The notes: generated by a model not told the origin, from the sequence alone. Shown: positions 25,429 to 36,303, counted from the first letter of the stretch. The stretch: 64,000 nucleotides of DNA from Thiothrix lacustris DSM 21227 (GCF_000621325.1 NZ_KK211257.1:126682-190681), one strand, 5' to 3'. Program-made: numbers and translations.

Positions 25429-26127
25429 GCTGTTGGTTTGTTCCAGCAGGTAATTTTTTCGCCAGTGATCTTGTCCAACGGTTTTGAGCAATTGTTCCAG
25501 TTGGTGCAGGCAGGCTCGCTGACGTTGCTTGTCATGTTGCGCCCAGTCTTTCAGCAGTGAAAGTAAGGCGCTGTCCAGGTCAAGGTCGAGATAAACGGGT
25601 TTGGCGTATTCTTGCAGGATGCGTTCGAATAATGCCTGTTGACGTTCAGCAGGCAGGATGCTGTAACACTCCCATAGTGTGATGCATGAGGTGCGCATTA
25701 ATGCGTATACATAGTCCTCAGGGTCTTCCATGCGATCTGCTAGTGCTGGCAAATCACTGATCACAGCAAGGCATAGGTCGGTGGTTTCACGGGTGGGGGT
25801 GGTGGCTTTGCGGGCAACGTCTAGCATTTTGTTGATGGCATCCGTCAGGTGCTGTGCACTGGCGCTGTGGATGTAACCTTCTGCATTCGCGTGGCGCAGC
25901 GTCATGTTTGCCAGCATTTGCCGATATTTGGGTTCTGCTGGCTCGTCACTGCTTAGCAGGTCTGCAAAACAAATCAGTAAGGTGTCACGAAAATCGCTGT
26001 CTTGTAGTGCTTTTTCCAGTACAAAGGTTTGCAGCCGTTCATGTGATAGTTGTTGAAGAATGTGCTCGATCTGCCCTTGTCTTGTGGTCGGTCTGGACGT
26101 CGATTGATTGTTGTCATTTAAGTACAT
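25405..26127 (-). CDS. Helical protein of unknown function
   Basis: A 240-residue soluble protein predicted to be almost wholly alpha-helical. It has no signal peptide and no cofactor motif. Segments such as LLICFADLLSSDEPAEPKYRQML, LCLAVISDLPALADRMEDPEDYVYALM and LDLDLDSALLSLLKDW suggest helical repeats. The N-terminus (MYLNDNNQSTSRPTTRQGQ) is polar and probably disordered. Cysteines occur singly (ICF, LCL, SCI, ECY, ACL). It converges on the L,D-transpeptidase gene with a 24-bp overlap. I recognise no family. Confidence 0.6.
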   Translation of the reverse strand: MYLNDNNQSTSRPTTRQGQIEHILQQLSHERLQTFVLEKALQDSDFRDTLLICFADLLSSDEPAEPKYRQMLANMTLRHANAEGYIHSASAQHLTDAINKMLDVARKATTPTRETTDLCLAVISDLPALADRMEDPEDYVYALMRTSCITLWECYSILPAERQQALFERILQEYAKPVYLDLDLDSALLSLLKDWAQHDKQRQRACLHQLEQLLKTVGQDHWRKNYLLEQTNSLLGFWKP

Positions 26128-26234
26128 GTTTTATCCGGTTGTAAGCACTGATGTTATTAGTAGATTATAATGGATGAAGCTGACATGGCTATTATGCCAT
26201 GTGCTCAATGAATAAATGAAAAACAGGAGAGATT

Positions 26235-26651
26235 ATGTTTAACCCTATCCAAATTCCCTTTGGCTGTACCATGTTGTTCAATGTTGTGGATCTGAAAGAT
26301 GGCGTCAGCGTTGAAGATGTTGAATTGGTACTCGGTGAAATGTGCAACGTCGTCAAAAATACTTATGGCGATGATAATGGCGGTTTCATTGGTGGTCAGG
26401 TTTATCGTAATGCAGGTTTTGTGTCGGATGAGGGTTCGGTTGATGGTGGCGATAGCCATCCCAATAAGCGTGTACAGCAAAATATGGGCGATATTGTGAT
26501 TGTTACGTATTGGCAGTCATTCGAGCAGCATGAGAAATCGCATGCCGATAAACTTTTCAAGGAAAAGTTTGCCAAGCTAGCGGAGTATTGTGATAACACG
26601 TATGAAGTCGGCTATGAAATGCTCTGGCAAGGAGTGCCAGAAGCACATTGA
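26235..26651 (+). CDS. Small protein, possibly dimeric alpha/beta-barrel, function unknown
   Basis: A 138-residue soluble protein. The order strand (GCTMLFNVVDL), helix (VEDVELVLGEMCNVVKNTYG), strand (GFIGGQVYRNAG), strand (GDIVIVTYWQS), helix (FEQHEKSHADKLFKEKFAKLAEYC), strand (TYEVGYEMLWQG) fits the ferredoxin-like dimeric barrel of monooxygenase or heme-degrading folds. That is inference from pattern only. ACAGGAGAG precedes the ATG. It stands alone between the helical protein and yhbY. Confidence 0.65.
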   Translation: MFNPIQIPFGCTMLFNVVDLKDGVSVEDVELVLGEMCNVVKNTYGDDNGGFIGGQVYRNAGFVSDEGSVDGGDSHPNKRVQQNMGDIVIVTYWQSFEQHEKSHADKLFKEKFAKLAEYCDNTYEVGYEMLWQGVPEAH

Positions 26652-26675
26652 TAGCTCGTCTTGACACCTGGCCGC

Positions 26676-26975
26676 TTAAATAGGTTCTTTGAAAATGTCA
26701 GGGCGGTCGGGGTTAGGGCGATATAACACAGCAACATTGCCAACGCGTTGAATCAGTTGCGATTGGCTGTACTGGATGATCTGTTCAATCATTTCATCGC
26801 GTAACTCACGATCACCTACGCTGAGTTTGATTTTTATCAGTTGATGGTAGTCCAGCGCTGAAGTGATTTCTTCCAGAACGGTTGGTTTTAGTCCATGTTG
26901 GCCAATCAGTACGACCGGATTCAGGGTGTGGGCGCGGCTACGCAGCCGCTTTTTCTGTGTTTCGAGCAATTCCAT
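26676..26975 (-). CDS. yhbY: Ribosome assembly RNA-binding protein YhbY (CRS1-YhbY/KH-like)
   Basis: A 99-residue KH-like RNA-binding protein associated with 50S subunit maturation. The family signature ELLETQKKRLRSRAHTLNPVVLIGQHGL holds the GxxG-type loop (IGQHGLKPTV), followed by ELRDEMIEQI and a final VAVLYRPNPDRPDIF. I chose ATG 26975 because it gives the standard family length; the open frame extends to 27035. It is divergent from rlmE with a 46-bp gap, the same arrangement as in E. coli. Confidence 0.92.
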   Translation of the reverse strand: MELLETQKKRLRSRAHTLNPVVLIGQHGLKPTVLEEITSALDYHQLIKIKLSVGDRELRDEMIEQIIQYSQSQLIQRVGNVAVLYRPNPDRPDIFKEPI

Positions 26976-27021
26976 GATACGCTTCCGTAAATTGATGAAG
27001 TGTAATGAGTGATAACGCAGC

Positions 27022-27642
27022 ATGGCAAGAAGCAAAAGCAGCCAAAGGTGGCTGGGCGAGCATTTTAGTGACGAATATGTAAAAAAATCGCAGCAGGAAG
27101 GTTACCGTTCCCGTGCGGTTTATAAATTACAGGAAATTCAGGAGCGTGATCGTATTCTGTACCCTGGTATGAAGGTGGTTGATTTGGGTGCTGCCCCCGG
27201 CGGTTGGAGTCAATATGCGACTAAGCTCATTGGCTCAAAAGGCCGGATTGTAGCAAGTGATATTTTGCCGCTTGATCCATTACCTTTTGTCGAATTTGTG
27301 TTGGGTGATTTTCGCGATGAGGCCGTATTGACAGAAATTCTGAATTTACTGGGTGGTGAGCGTGCAGACCTTGTTATTTCTGATATGGCTCCCAATATGA
27401 GTGGGGTTGATGCTGTCGATCAGCCACGTGCCGTGCATCTGTGTGAGTTAGCACTGGATATGGTTCGTCAGGTATTAAAACCAGGCGGGGCTTTTTTGGT
27501 TAAGCTCTTTCAGGGTGAGGGTTCCGAAGCGTTCATCCGTGATGTTCGCAGTAGTTTTAAGACTGTGAAAATACGTAAACCGGCTGCATCAAGACCACGC
27601 AGTCGGGAGGTTTATGTATTAGCGCAAGGTTTTGTGTTGTAA
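27022..27642 (+). CDS. rlmE: 23S rRNA 2'-O-methyltransferase RlmE (FtsJ)
   Basis: A 206-residue SAM-dependent enzyme methylating the 2'-OH of U2552 in the 23S rRNA A-loop. The basic N-terminus ([21 protein letters not shown]) contacts rRNA. The SAM motif is [13 protein letters not shown], and the catalytic K-D-K-E set is supported by [23 protein letters not shown] and [10 protein letters not shown]. It is followed 57 bp later by ftsH, as in most gammaproteobacteria. Confidence 0.96.
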   Translation: MARSKSSQRWLGEHFSDEYVKKSQQEGYRSRAVYKLQEIQERDRILYPGMKVVDLGAAPGGWSQYATKLIGSKGRIVASDILPLDPLPFVEFVLGDFRDEAVLTEILNLLGGERADLVISDMAPNMSGVDAVDQPRAVHLCELALDMVRQVLKPGGAFLVKLFQGEGSEAFIRDVRSSFKTVKIRKPAASRPRSREVYVLAQGFVL

Positions 27643-27698
27643 TATCTTCTTAATAGGTGTTACAAACGGATAACGCCAGTTGATAGTGGAGAAGTCAC

Positions 27699-29639
27699 TT
27701 GAACGATTTGACCAAAAATTTGCTGATCTGGGCTGTTATTGCATTCGTTTTGATTGCAGTGTTCAGTAAGTTTAGTGTGCCTGCCCAACCTACGGCGACA
27801 CTGCCGTATTCGGATTTCTTGACCAGCGTCCGTAATGGTGGTGTTAAAGAGGTTGATATTAAAGGACAAAAGATTATTGGGCGTGATAATAATGACAGCC
27901 CATTTGTAACCTTTAGTCCACCTAATGATGCTCAGTTGGTTGACGACCTGTTTGCCAATAAAGTGAAATTTCGGGCATCTCCGCCTGAAGAGCGCGGCAT
28001 TATTTGGGATATTATCATTAGCTGGGTTCCTTTCCTGCTAATCATTGGTTTGTGGATTTACATCATGCGCCAGATGCAAGGTGGCGGTGGCGGTCGAGGT
28101 GCTATGTCATTCGGCAAGAGCCGTGCCCGTATGATGACCGAAGATCAAGTCAAGGTTAACTTCAATGATGTTGCGGGCTGTGATGAAGCCAAAGATGAAG
28201 TAGCTGAGTTGGTTGAGTTTTTGCGTGACCCGGGTAAGTTTCAAAAGCTGGGTGGCAAAATTCCACGTGGTGTGTTGATGGTTGGTTCGCCGGGTACAGG
28301 TAAAACGTTGTTGGCCAAGGCGATTGCTGGTGAGGCGAAAGTGCCTTTCTTCAGCATCTCCGGTTCTGATTTTGTGGAAATGTTCGTGGGCGTGGGTGCA
28401 TCCCGTGTACGCGATATGTTTGAGCAAGCGAAGAAACATGCACCTTGTATTATTTTCATCGATGAAATTGATGCGGTTGGTCGTCAACGCGGTGCTGGTG
28501 TGGGTGGTGGTCATGATGAACGTGAGCAAACCCTCAACCAATTGCTGGTCGAGATGGATGGTTTTGAAGGCAGTGAAGGCATTATTGTCATTGCGGCGAC
28601 TAACCGTCCAGATGTACTCGATGCGGCTTTATTGCGTCCTGGTCGTTTCGACCGCCAAGTCGTTGTGCCATTGCCGGATGTGCGCGGTCGCGAGCAAATC
28701 CTGAAAGTACACATGCGTAAAGTACCATTGGGTGATGATGTCAGAGCAATGTTGATTGCACGGGGTACACCCGGATTCTCGGGTGCTGATCTTGCTAATC
28801 TGGTGAATGAAGCGGCTCTGTTTGCGGCACGTTCAAATAAGCGCACGGTTGATATGGCTGAGTTTGAAAAGGCCAAAGATAAGATCATGATGGGCGCTGA
28901 ACGTAAGTCAATGGTCATGAAAGAAGAAGAGAAGCTGGCGACGGCTTATCACGAAGCAGGCCATGCGATTGTTGGCTTGAGCGTGCCTGAGCATGACCCT
29001 GTTTACAAAGTCAGTATCATCCCGCGTGGTCGTGCTTTAGGTGTGACCATGTATCTGCCAGAAGAAGACCGTTACAGTGCTAGTAAGCAGCGCTTGGAAA
29101 GTCAGATTTCCAGTTTGTACGGTGGCCGTATTGCAGAAGAGCTGATTTATGGCGTTGAAGGTGTGACGACAGGTGCTTCCAACGATATTGAACGCGCTAC
29201 CAGTATTGCTCGTAACATGGTTACAAAATGGGGCTTGTCCAGTCGTATGGGGCCTTTGGCATACTCGGAAGATGAAGGCGAAGTATTTCTGGGGCGCTCG
29301 GTCACACAGCATAAGCATGTTTCTGATGAGACGGCTCATGCGATTGACGGTGAAATACGTGAGGTGATTGACCGTAACTACAATCGTTCTAAGCAGATTC
29401 TGACTGATAAAATGAGCATCTTACATGCTATGGCTCAGGCTCTGATGAAGTATGAAACGATTGATCGTGGGCAAGTCGATGCATTGATGCGTGGTGAAGT
29501 GCCACCACCACCAGCTGATTGGAATGATGATGATTCTTCTTCAGGTGGCCGTGGTGCTTCGCCGAAAACACCACCCAGTAGTGATAAAAGTTCTGGTTCG
29601 GATGATGGTGTGATTGGTGGGGCAGCTAGCTCTCACTAA
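27699..29639 (+). CDS. ftsH: ATP-dependent zinc metalloprotease FtsH
   Basis: A 646-residue membrane AAA+ protease for quality control and regulated proteolysis. The first membrane segment is near residues 8-25, with a periplasmic loop and a second segment around 105-122. Walker A GSPGTGKT is at 196-203, Walker B is [12 protein letters not shown], and the zinc site HEAGH begins at 418. The start is TTG, preceded by GGAG, and gives MNDLTKNLL, matching the family N-terminus. The C-terminal tail is Ser/Gly-rich. Confidence 0.97.
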   Translation: MNDLTKNLLIWAVIAFVLIAVFSKFSVPAQPTATLPYSDFLTSVRNGGVKEVDIKGQKIIGRDNNDSPFVTFSPPNDAQLVDDLFANKVKFRASPPEERGIIWDIIISWVPFLLIIGLWIYIMRQMQGGGGGRGAMSFGKSRARMMTEDQVKVNFNDVAGCDEAKDEVAELVEFLRDPGKFQKLGGKIPRGVLMVGSPGTGKTLLAKAIAGEAKVPFFSISGSDFVEMFVGVGASRVRDMFEQAKKHAPCIIFIDEIDAVGRQRGAGVGGGHDEREQTLNQLLVEMDGFEGSEGIIVIAATNRPDVLDAALLRPGRFDRQVVVPLPDVRGREQILKVHMRKVPLGDDVRAMLIARGTPGFSGADLANLVNEAALFAARSNKRTVDMAEFEKAKDKIMMGAERKSMVMKEEEKLATAYHEAGHAIVGLSVPEHDPVYKVSIIPRGRALGVTMYLPEEDRYSASKQRLESQISSLYGGRIAEELIYGVEGVTTGASNDIERATSIARNMVTKWGLSSRMGPLAYSEDEGEVFLGRSVTQHKHVSDETAHAIDGEIREVIDRNYNRSKQILTDKMSILHAMAQALMKYETIDRGQVDALMRGEVPPPPADWNDDDSSSGGRGASPKTPPSSDKSSGSDDGVIGGAASSH

Positions 29640-29664
29640 GCATACGAATCTGTAGTAAAGCAAT

Positions 29665-29696
29665 AAGGCGCGGAGTTTACTTTCGCGCCTTTTCTT
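29665..29696 (+). terminator. Intrinsic terminator after ftsH
   Basis: AAGGCGCG pairs with CGCGCCTT around an 11-base loop, followed by TTCTTTT. It lies 26 bp after the ftsH stop and just before folP. Confidence 0.75.
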
Positions 29697-29709
29697 TTGG
29701 TATTGTGCA

Positions 29710-30522
29710 ATGGTATGGCAAGTTAATAAGTCTTCGGTACAAGTGATGGGTATTCTGAATGTCACCCCGGATTCATTTTCTGATGGTGGTTTGTTCCATG
29801 TTCAGGATGCTGCATTACGTCACGTTGAACATATGTTGGCAGAAGGTGTCGACATTATTGATGTGGGGGGGGAGTCGACACGGCCTGGGGCGGACGCTGT
29901 GTCGGAGCAGGTCGAGTTAGATCGTGTTGTACCGATCATTGAGGCTATTCGGGCACGTTTTGCCGTGCCATTATCGGTTGATACCAGCAAGCCATCGGTG
30001 ATGCGGGCAGCCGTTGCAGCGGGTGCAGATTTGGTTAATGACGTGCGTGCTTTACAAGAGCCAGGGGCGTTAGAGGTCTGTGCACAGTTAGCAGTGCCTA
30101 TTTGCCTAATGCATATGCAAGGGCAGCCACGCACTATGCAGCAGACTCCGCTTTATCAAGATGTGATAGGCGATATTTCTCAGTTTTTTGAAGAACGTAT
30201 GATGGTTTGTGAGCAAGCAGGTATTGCTCGAGAGCGTTTAATTCTTGACCCGGGTTTCGGTTTCGGTAAAACTTTTCAGCATAATGTCGATTTATTACGT
30301 AGATTAGGGGAATTTTCTGCGTTAAATTTACCTATACTGGTAGGACTATCACGTAAGTCTGTTATTGGCGGCTTATTGGATAATCGTCCGGTTGAAGGAC
30401 GTTTGCACGGTAGTGTGGCCGCTGCGGTGGTGGCTGCCATGAAAGGCGCGAGTATTGTGCGCGTGCATGATGTTGGTGCAACAGTGGATGCGATGAGATT
30501 GGTCAATGCTGTTGTGGGTTAA
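29710..30522 (+). CDS. folP: Dihydropteroate synthase
   Basis: A 270-residue cytoplasmic TIM-barrel enzyme that joins p-aminobenzoate to 6-hydroxymethyl-dihydropterin diphosphate in folate synthesis; it is the sulfonamide target. Signatures are MGILNVTPDSFSDGG, DVGGESTRPGA, the phosphate/pterin sites in LDPGFGFGKTFQHN and the final RVHDVGATVDAMR. The start immediately follows the ftsH terminator, so a promoter may lie within or before that hairpin. It is followed by glmM after 23 bp. Confidence 0.96.
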   Translation: MVWQVNKSSVQVMGILNVTPDSFSDGGLFHVQDAALRHVEHMLAEGVDIIDVGGESTRPGADAVSEQVELDRVVPIIEAIRARFAVPLSVDTSKPSVMRAAVAAGADLVNDVRALQEPGALEVCAQLAVPICLMHMQGQPRTMQQTPLYQDVIGDISQFFEERMMVCEQAGIARERLILDPGFGFGKTFQHNVDLLRRLGEFSALNLPILVGLSRKSVIGGLLDNRPVEGRLHGSVAAAVVAAMKGASIVRVHDVGATVDAMRLVNAVVG

Positions 30523-30545
30523 TAAAAATTGAGGTGTAAGGGCTG

Positions 30546-31880
30546 ATGGCAAGAAAATATTTTGGTACAGATGGTATTCGCGGCAAGATTGGGCAATATC
30601 CGATGACGCCTGACTTTGTGTTGAAGTTGGGATGGGCAGCAGGGAAGGTATTGGCCAGTAGTGGTAATTCGCTCGTGCTGATTGGTAAGGATACCCGTAT
30701 TTCTGGTTATATGTTGGAATCTGCGTTGCAGGCTGGATTGGTGGCGGCGGGGGTTGATATTCGCTTGTTAGGGCCGATGCCTACGCCAGCAGTGGCGTAT
30801 TTGACACGTGCTTTTCGTGCATCAGCTGGGATTGTAATCAGTGCTTCTCACAATCCTTACGATGACAATGGCTTAAAGTTTTTCTCTGGTGATGGTACAA
30901 AGCTGCCTGATACCGTGGAGGAGGAAATTGAGCGTTGGTTGGATATGGAGTTTAAAACGGTCTCTTCCGATGAACTTGGAAAAGTTGTGCGGGCCAAAGA
31001 TGCCGCTGGCCGCTATATCGAGTTCTGTAAGCGTGCCTTGCCGAATAGGGTTTCTCTGAAAGGTGTTCGTATTGTGGTGGATTGTGCTAATGGTGCGACC
31101 TACCATGTTGCACCTGAGGTATTCAGTGAGCTGGGTGCGGAAGTCATTGCGATTGGTAATCATCCTGATGGTATCAATATCAATGAGGCATGTGGTGCAA
31201 CACATGTCGACGGTTTATGTGAAGCAGTGTTGCGTTATCGTGCAGATGTGGGCATTGCTCTGGACGGTGATGGTGACCGCCTGATTATGGTGGATGAGCA
31301 CGGGCAAACTGTTGATGGTGATGAAATACTGGCAATCATTGCCCACCATAGTCATGGGGAAGGGAAGTTGCAGGGCGGTGTAGTAGGTACACTCATGAGC
31401 AACCTTGGTCTAGAAAAATCCATTCAACGGTTGGGAGTGCCTTTTTACCGTGCGAATGTTGGTGACCGCTATGTGATTGAGCAGATGAATCAACATGATT
31501 GTAATCTGGGAGGGGAATCTTCCGGGCATATCATTGTGAGTAATTTCATTACGACAGGTGATGGTATTGTGGCCGCTCTGCAAGTATTGCGTGCAATGCG
31601 CTTAACTAACAAGCCCTTACATGAATTGAAAAAGGTGATGACCAAATACCCGCAAACCTTGATCAATGTGCGAATCAGGGAAAAAATCAATCTGGATGAA
31701 TCGGTGGCGATTCAGGATGCGGTGCGTCAAGTTGAAGAGCAACTTGGTAATCGTGGCCGGGTGTTGCTACGTGCTTCCGGCACAGAGCCATTAATTCGGG
31801 TGATGGTCGAAGGTGAAGATGCACACGAAACGGCGGCGTTGGCAGAACAAATTGCGAGTGCAGTACGTGCTGCGGCTTGA
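30546..31880 (+). CDS. glmM: Phosphoglucosamine mutase GlmM
   Basis: A 444-residue enzyme converting glucosamine-6-phosphate to glucosamine-1-phosphate for cell-wall UDP-GlcNAc. The phosphoserine loop has Ser101 in [12 protein letters not shown], metal binding is at DGDGDR (240-245), the sugar loop is GGESSGH, and the phosphate site is [15 protein letters not shown]. It follows folP in the order conserved in gammaproteobacteria. Confidence 0.97.
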   Translation: MARKYFGTDGIRGKIGQYPMTPDFVLKLGWAAGKVLASSGNSLVLIGKDTRISGYMLESALQAGLVAAGVDIRLLGPMPTPAVAYLTRAFRASAGIVISASHNPYDDNGLKFFSGDGTKLPDTVEEEIERWLDMEFKTVSSDELGKVVRAKDAAGRYIEFCKRALPNRVSLKGVRIVVDCANGATYHVAPEVFSELGAEVIAIGNHPDGININEACGATHVDGLCEAVLRYRADVGIALDGDGDRLIMVDEHGQTVDGDEILAIIAHHSHGEGKLQGGVVGTLMSNLGLEKSIQRLGVPFYRANVGDRYVIEQMNQHDCNLGGESSGHIIVSNFITTGDGIVAALQVLRAMRLTNKPLHELKKVMTKYPQTLINVRIREKINLDESVAIQDAVRQVEEQLGNRGRVLLRASGTEPLIRVMVEGEDAHETAALAEQIASAVRAAA

Positions 31881-31967
31881 CTTTTCAGTAACCTGCCCGG
31901 AATGAAGATTGATTTCCAAGGCTTATGCAGGTAATCTTTCGCCCTTGCTTGAAGGAGAGGTGAAATC

Positions 31968-32720
31968 ATGCGTCAAAAATTGGTTGCAGGTAACTGGAAA
32001 CTAAACGGATCAAAGGCAACTATCGAGCCCTTGGTTAGCGGTATTCTGACAGGGCTGAAAGGTCTGGATAATGTAGCGGTGGCAGTCTGCCCACCTTACG
32101 TCTATATTCCCATGACTCAAGGTTTATTGAGCGGAGGCCGCATTGGTTTGGGTTCTCAGGACATTGCTGATCAGGAGACGGGTGCTTTCACCGGCGAAGT
32201 TTCTGGAGCGATGCTGAAGGAATTCGGCTGTAGCTACGCGATTGTAGGGCACTCTGAGCGCCGTGCTATTTACGGTGAGCAGGATGGTGACACCGCTCGC
32301 AAATTTGCTGCTGCCCGCAAGCATGGCCTCAAGCCTATCCTGTGTGTTGGTGAAACGTTGGAGGAGCGTGAATCTGGCATTACGGAAGCGGTGGTGGCAC
32401 GTCAACTGGATGCGGTTATCGCATTGGAGGGTGTGGAAGCACTGACTGATGGCGTGATTGCTTATGAGCCAGTTTGGGCGATTGGTACTGGCAAAACAGC
32501 CAGCCCACAGCAAGCTCAGGATGTTCATGCATTTATTCGTGGTAAACTTGCTGCACTGAATGAATCAGTCGCAGCAAAGGTACAAATTTTGTACGGTGGC
32601 AGCGTCAAAGGCGCTAATGCTGCTGAATTGTTTGCAATGCCGGATATTGACGGCGGCCTGATCGGTGGTGCATCGTTGGATGCACAGGAATTTCTGGCCA
32701 TCTGTAAGGCCGGGAACTAA
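31968..32720 (+). CDS. tpiA: Triosephosphate isomerase
   Basis: A 250-residue glycolytic/gluconeogenic enzyme interconverting dihydroxyacetone phosphate and glyceraldehyde-3-phosphate. The catalytic lysine is in [10 protein letters not shown], histidine in IVGHSERR and glutamate in [14 protein letters not shown]. The phosphate loop is [10 protein letters not shown] and the end is [16 protein letters not shown] lies upstream. Its position between glmM and secG is common outside the Enterobacteriaceae. Confidence 0.97.
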   Translation: MRQKLVAGNWKLNGSKATIEPLVSGILTGLKGLDNVAVAVCPPYVYIPMTQGLLSGGRIGLGSQDIADQETGAFTGEVSGAMLKEFGCSYAIVGHSERRAIYGEQDGDTARKFAAARKHGLKPILCVGETLEERESGITEAVVARQLDAVIALEGVEALTDGVIAYEPVWAIGTGKTASPQQAQDVHAFIRGKLAALNESVAAKVQILYGGSVKGANAAELFAMPDIDGGLIGGASLDAQEFLAICKAGN

Positions 32721-32737
32721 GGTTAATAAAAAACGTT

Positions 32738-33169
32738 ATGCTATACAATGTGTTGTTGATCATTTTGATCGTTGTTTCTGTTGCTATGATTGTGTTGATT
32801 TTGATGCAGCAGGGCAAGGGTGCAGATGCAGGTGCTGCTTTCGGTAGCGGCGCATCAGGTACTGTATTTGGTTCACAAGGTTCAGCCAACTTCCTGAGCC
32901 GTACCACGGGGATTCTGGCGACAGTTTTCTTTTTGGTGGCATTGGCATTGGCATTCCTTGCATCAGGTCGCACTATCGAATCTGGTAGTATCATGGGTGG
33001 AGCCGCAACGTCAGCGCCCGCCGCCGCTGTGGAAACAGCACCAGCTGTTCCTGTTAGCGATGTTCCACCTGCACCAGCGGTTGAAAAAGCTTCTTCCAGT
33101 GAGGTTCCCGCTGCACCAATGGAAAAAACTCCTGCTGACGCTGAAAAACCTGTGCAAGAACAGAAATAG
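32738..33169 (+). CDS. secG: Protein translocase subunit SecG
   Basis: A 143-residue inner-membrane subunit of SecYEG with two hydrophobic helices (about residues 3-22 and 55-75), separated by the conserved cytoplasmic [27 protein letters not shown] loop. After the second helix there is an unusually long Ala/Pro/Glu-rich tail of about 65 residues, making it longer than the ~110 residues of E. coli SecG. The tail probably faces the periplasm and is likely disordered. It is followed by tRNA-Leu, as in many proteobacteria. Confidence 0.93.
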   Translation: MLYNVLLIILIVVSVAMIVLILMQQGKGADAGAAFGSGASGTVFGSQGSANFLSRTTGILATVFFLVALALAFLASGRTIESGSIMGGAATSAPAAAVETAPAVPVSDVPPAPAVEKASSSEVPAAPMEKTPADAEKPVQEQK

Positions 33170-33180
33170 TTGAGTATAAT
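33152..33180 (+). promoter_or_regulatory. Promoter for tRNA-Leu(GAG)
   Basis: A perfect -10 TATAAT (33175-33180), 17 bp after a weak -35-like GTGCAA, lies at the end of secG. The predicted start is just ahead of the tRNA at 33194. Confidence 0.55.
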
Positions 33181-33193
33181 AATCGCCTGCTTT

Positions 33194-33278
33194 GCCGACG
33201 TGGTGGAATTGGTAGACACGCTATCTTGAGGGGGTAGTGGCGCAAGCTGTACCGGTTCGAGTCCGGTCGTCGGTACCA
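33194..33278 (+). tRNA. leuU: tRNA-Leu (anticodon GAG)
   Basis: An 85-nt cloverleaf of class II. The acceptor stem is GCCGACG/CGTCGGT, the anticodon loop TTGAGGG carries GAG (reads CUC/CUU), and there is a variable arm. The T arm contains GGTTCGAGTCC and CCA is encoded at the 3' end. The secG-leuU neighbourhood matches E. coli leuU. Confidence 0.96.
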
Positions 33279-33284
33279 TACATA

Positions 33285-33318
33285 AAAAAGCCTATCATCG
33301 TAAGATGATGGGCTTTTT
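33285..33318 (+). terminator. Intrinsic terminator after tRNA-Leu
   Basis: AAAAAGCCTATCATC-gtaa-GATGATGGGCTTTTT forms a 15-bp stem (one G-U) with a T-run. It separates the folP-secG-tRNA unit from the nuo operon. The following 188 bp to nuoA contain no gene; several AT-rich promoter-like hexamers occur but none is convincing. Confidence 0.88.
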
Positions 33319-33506
33319 GCATTTCCGCCTAATTTTCACTAAAACTTCCATAATACCCACTTTGGGGAATTAATCTGTAGTTCATGTACCGTTATATTCG
33401 ACTGCATAACGAAATAATGATACAAACAGTGTGTGTTTGGAATCATGCATCATAGATAACCGGGTGGTTTGGAGAGAGAGCACCACGGTTCGCACCAGGA
33501 GTTAGT

Positions 33507-33863
33507 ATGCTAGGAGAATACCTTCCCATTCTCATTTTTCTGGCAGTTGGTTTTGGCTTGGCAGTTATATTGCTTGGCCTTGGGTTGCTTGCAGGCCCGC
33601 GCCGACCCGACGCAGAAAAAGATTCACCATTCGAGTGCGGTTTCCCCGCGTTTGAAGATTCCCGTATCAATTTTGATATACGCTACTACCTTGTAGCCAT
33701 CCTCTTCATTATCTTCGACCTTGAAATTGCCTTCCTGTTTCCATGGGCTGTGGTACTCGACACCATAGGCGTGTTCGGCATTGTCGCGATGGGTATTTTC
33801 CTGACTATCCTGATTGTTGGTTTTATCTACGAATGGAAGAAAGGGGCGCTGGAATGGGAGTAG
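33507..33863 (+). CDS. nuoA: NADH-quinone oxidoreductase subunit A
   Basis: A 118-residue membrane subunit of complex I with three hydrophobic helices and the conserved loop [39 protein letters not shown] (read as separate blocks), including the quinone-chamber cysteine. It is the first of fourteen nuo genes; CAGGAGTTAG precedes the ATG. It overlaps nuoB by 10 bp. This operon uses separate nuoC and nuoD, unlike the E. coli fusion. Confidence 0.97.
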   Translation: MLGEYLPILIFLAVGFGLAVILLGLGLLAGPRRPDAEKDSPFECGFPAFEDSRINFDIRYYLVAILFIIFDLEIAFLFPWAVVLDTIGVFGIVAMGIFLTILIVGFIYEWKKGALEWE

Positions 33864-34330
33864 AAGGAGTTCTGGAAAAAGGCTTTGTCACCACGACAGC
33901 CGATGCTCTGATCAACTGGGCGCGTACTGGCTCGCTGTGGCCAATGACCTTTGGCTTGGCTTGCTGTGCAGTGGAAATGATGCACGCAGGGGCTTCACGT
34001 TACGATCTCGACCGTTTTGGCATTGTGTTCCGCCCCAGTCCGCGCCAGTCGGATGTGATGATCGTGGCGGGCACGCTGACCAATAAAATGGCTCCGGCAC
34101 TGCGCAAGGTCTATGATCAAATGGCTGAACCGCGCTGGGTTATTTCGATGGGGTCTTGCGCCAATGGTGGTGGTTACTACCATTACTCCTATGCGGTGGT
34201 GCGTGGTTGTGACCGTATCGTGCCTGTTGATATTTACGTTCCCGGTTGTCCGCCAACCGCCGAAGCTCTGCTGTATGGCATTATCCAGTTGCAGAACAAA
34301 ATCCGTCGAACCAATACGATAGCGCGGTAA
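33854..34330 (+). CDS. nuoB: NADH-quinone oxidoreductase subunit B
   Basis: A 158-residue peripheral subunit of the Q-module holding cluster N2, the terminal [4Fe-4S] centre next to quinone. Ligands are the tandem cysteines in [10 protein letters not shown], the one in MGSCANGGG and the one in [17 protein letters not shown] 33854 lies inside nuoA with AGGGG upstream and gives the family N-terminus; an upstream in-frame extension is only the nuoA region read in another frame. Confidence 0.97.
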   Translation: MGVEGVLEKGFVTTTADALINWARTGSLWPMTFGLACCAVEMMHAGASRYDLDRFGIVFRPSPRQSDVMIVAGTLTNKMAPALRKVYDQMAEPRWVISMGSCANGGGYYHYSYAVVRGCDRIVPVDIYVPGCPPTAEALLYGIIQLQNKIRRTNTIAR

Positions 34331-34333
34331 TTC

Positions 34334-35050
34334 ATGACTGTATCACTCGAGTTCATCAAGGATTACCTTCAGGAAGGGCTGGGTAGTAAAGTATCAACCA
34401 GCACTTTGGCGCTGGATGAGCTGACGCTGGAAGTGGCGGCTGAACACTGGCTGGAAGTTGCCCGTTTCTTGCGTCACGACCCCATGCTTGATTTTGCCCA
34501 GTTGACCGACCTGTGTGGTGTCGATTACCTCACTTACGGCGATGCGGAATGGGATGTGACCACCGCTTCCCGCAGCGGCTTTAGCCGGGCGGTGCAGGCA
34601 GAAGAGGCTGACCCATTCGATTTTGGCGAGTCGGACGGGGATGTCGCTTTTACAGGTAAGCGTTTCGCGGTGGTTATCCACTTGCTGTCAGTCAGCCGCA
34701 ATCTGCGTATCCGGGTGCGTACCCGCTGTGAAGATAACGGTTTTCCGGTGGTGCATTCACTGGTGGAAATCTGGAACTCCGCCAACTGGTATGAGCGTGA
34801 AGCATTCGATCTGTTCGGCATTATGTTCAGCGGACACCCTGATTTGCGCCGCATCCTGACCGACTATGGCTTTGTTGGGCATCCGTTCCGTAAGGATTTC
34901 CCGCTCATTGGACAGGTCGAAATGCGTTACGACGCCGAACAGAAGCGCGTTATTTATGAACCTGTGTCGATCGAGGCGCGTGTGTTGGTGCCACGTACCA
35001 TCCGTGCTGACCAGCGTTTCTCACCACCGACAGCGGAGCGTGATGACTAA
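34334..35050 (+). CDS. nuoC: NADH-quinone oxidoreductase subunit C
   Basis: A 238-residue peripheral subunit of the 30-kDa family. The signature [41 protein letters not shown] is in the second half. A spacer with many acidic residues ([14 protein letters not shown], near residues 88-101) lies between the N-terminal domain and the conserved core and looks like a lineage-specific loop. The stop overlaps the nuoD start (TAATG). Confidence 0.96.
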   Translation: MTVSLEFIKDYLQEGLGSKVSTSTLALDELTLEVAAEHWLEVARFLRHDPMLDFAQLTDLCGVDYLTYGDAEWDVTTASRSGFSRAVQAEEADPFDFGESDGDVAFTGKRFAVVIHLLSVSRNLRIRVRTRCEDNGFPVVHSLVEIWNSANWYEREAFDLFGIMFSGHPDLRRILTDYGFVGHPFRKDFPLIGQVEMRYDAEQKRVIYEPVSIEARVLVPRTIRADQRFSPPTAERDD

Positions 35051-36303
35051 TGCCTGAAATTCGCAATTTTACCTTGAACTTTGGTCCAGCCCATCCGGCA
35101 GCGCACGGCGTGTTGCGTCTGGTGCTGGAAATGGATGGTGAAACCATCGTGCGTGCCGACCCGCATATTGGCTTGCTGCACCGTGGTACTGAAAAGCTGG
35201 CCGAGAGCAAACCGTATAATCAAAGCATCGGCTACATGGATCGCCTCGACTACGTGTCGATGATGTGTAACGAACACGGCTATGTGCTGGCGATTGAAAA
35301 GCTGCTGGGGATTACTGCCCCGGAACGTGCGCTCTATATCCGTACCATGTTCGACGAAATTACCCGTATCCTCAATCACTTGCTGTGGATTGGCGCACAC
35401 GCGCTGGACGTGGGTGCAATGACCATGTTCCTGTACGCTTTCCGCGAACGTGAAGATTTGATGGATGCCTACGAAGCGGTATCCGGCGCACGCTTACACG
35501 CCACCTATTACCGTCCGGGCGGGGTATACCGGGATCTGCCGGATTCCATGCCGCAATTCCTGCCGAATCGTTTTCGCTCGGAAGCCGAGGCCAAGCGCCT
35601 TAATGCTAATCGCGGCGGTTCCTTGCTGGATTTTCTGGAAGACTTCACCAACCGTTTCCCCGGTTATGTGGATGAATACGAAACCCTGTTGACCGATAAC
35701 CGTATCTGGAAACAGCGTCTAGTCGGTATCGGCGTGGTATCACCCGAACGTGCCCTGCAACTGGGTTTCAGTGGCCCAATGCTGCGCGGCTCTGGGGTTG
35801 AATGGGATTTGCGCAAGAAGCAGCCGTATGCCGCCTACGACAAAATGGATTTCGACATTCCGGTCGGGGTGCAAGGTGACAGCTATGACCGTTATCTGGT
35901 GCGGGTGGAAGAAATGCGCCAGTCCAATAGCATTATCAAGCAGTGCATCAAGTGGTTGCGGGTGAATCCCGGCGCGGTGATGTTGGACGACAGCAAGGTA
36001 GCGCCACCGACGCGCGGCGAGATGAAGCAGGACATGGAAGCGCTGATCCAGCACTTCAAACTGATGACCGAGGGTTTCTGCCTGCCAGTAGGCGAGTCGT
36101 ATGCCGCTGTGGAACATCCCAAAGGTGAGTTTGGTTGCTATATCGTCTCTGACGGTGCAAACAAACCTTATCGCCTGAAAGTTCGCGCACCGGGATTTGC
36201 ACACCTGTCGGCTCTGGATGAAATGACCAAAGGCCACATGCTGGCTGACGTGGTAGCGATTATCGGCACACAAGATATTGTATTCGGGGAGGTTGACCGT
36301 TGA
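35050..36303 (+). CDS. nuoD: NADH-quinone oxidoreductase subunit D
   Basis: A 417-residue, 49-kDa-family subunit that forms the quinone site with NuoB; it is related to NiFe-hydrogenase large subunits but without the metal cysteines. Marks are [34 protein letters not shown] and [21 protein letters not shown], and it ends with [13 protein letters not shown]. Length is standard. It overlaps nuoE at TGATG. Confidence 0.97.
   Translation: MPEIRNFTLNFGPAHPAAHGVLRLVLEMDGETIVRADPHIGLLHRGTEKLAESKPYNQSIGYMDRLDYVSMMCNEHGYVLAIEKLLGITAPERALYIRTMFDEITRILNHLLWIGAHALDVGAMTMFLYAFREREDLMDAYEAVSGARLHATYYRPGGVYRDLPDSMPQFLPNRFRSEAEAKRLNANRGGSLLDFLEDFTNRFPGYVDEYETLLTDNRIWKQRLVGIGVVSPERALQLGFSGPMLRGSGVEWDLRKKQPYAAYDKMDFDIPVGVQGDSYDRYLVRVEEMRQSNSIIKQCIKWLRVNPGAVMLDDSKVAPPTRGEMKQDMEALIQHFKLMTEGFCLPVGESYAAVEHPKGEFGCYIVSDGANKPYRLKVRAPGFAHLSALDEMTKGHMLADVVAIIGTQDIVFGEVDR

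Noticed and set aside
29862..29870. Run of eight G in folP as a frameshift or phase-variable tract
   Set aside because: It encodes the conserved DVGGEST motif in frame and is explained by protein conservation.
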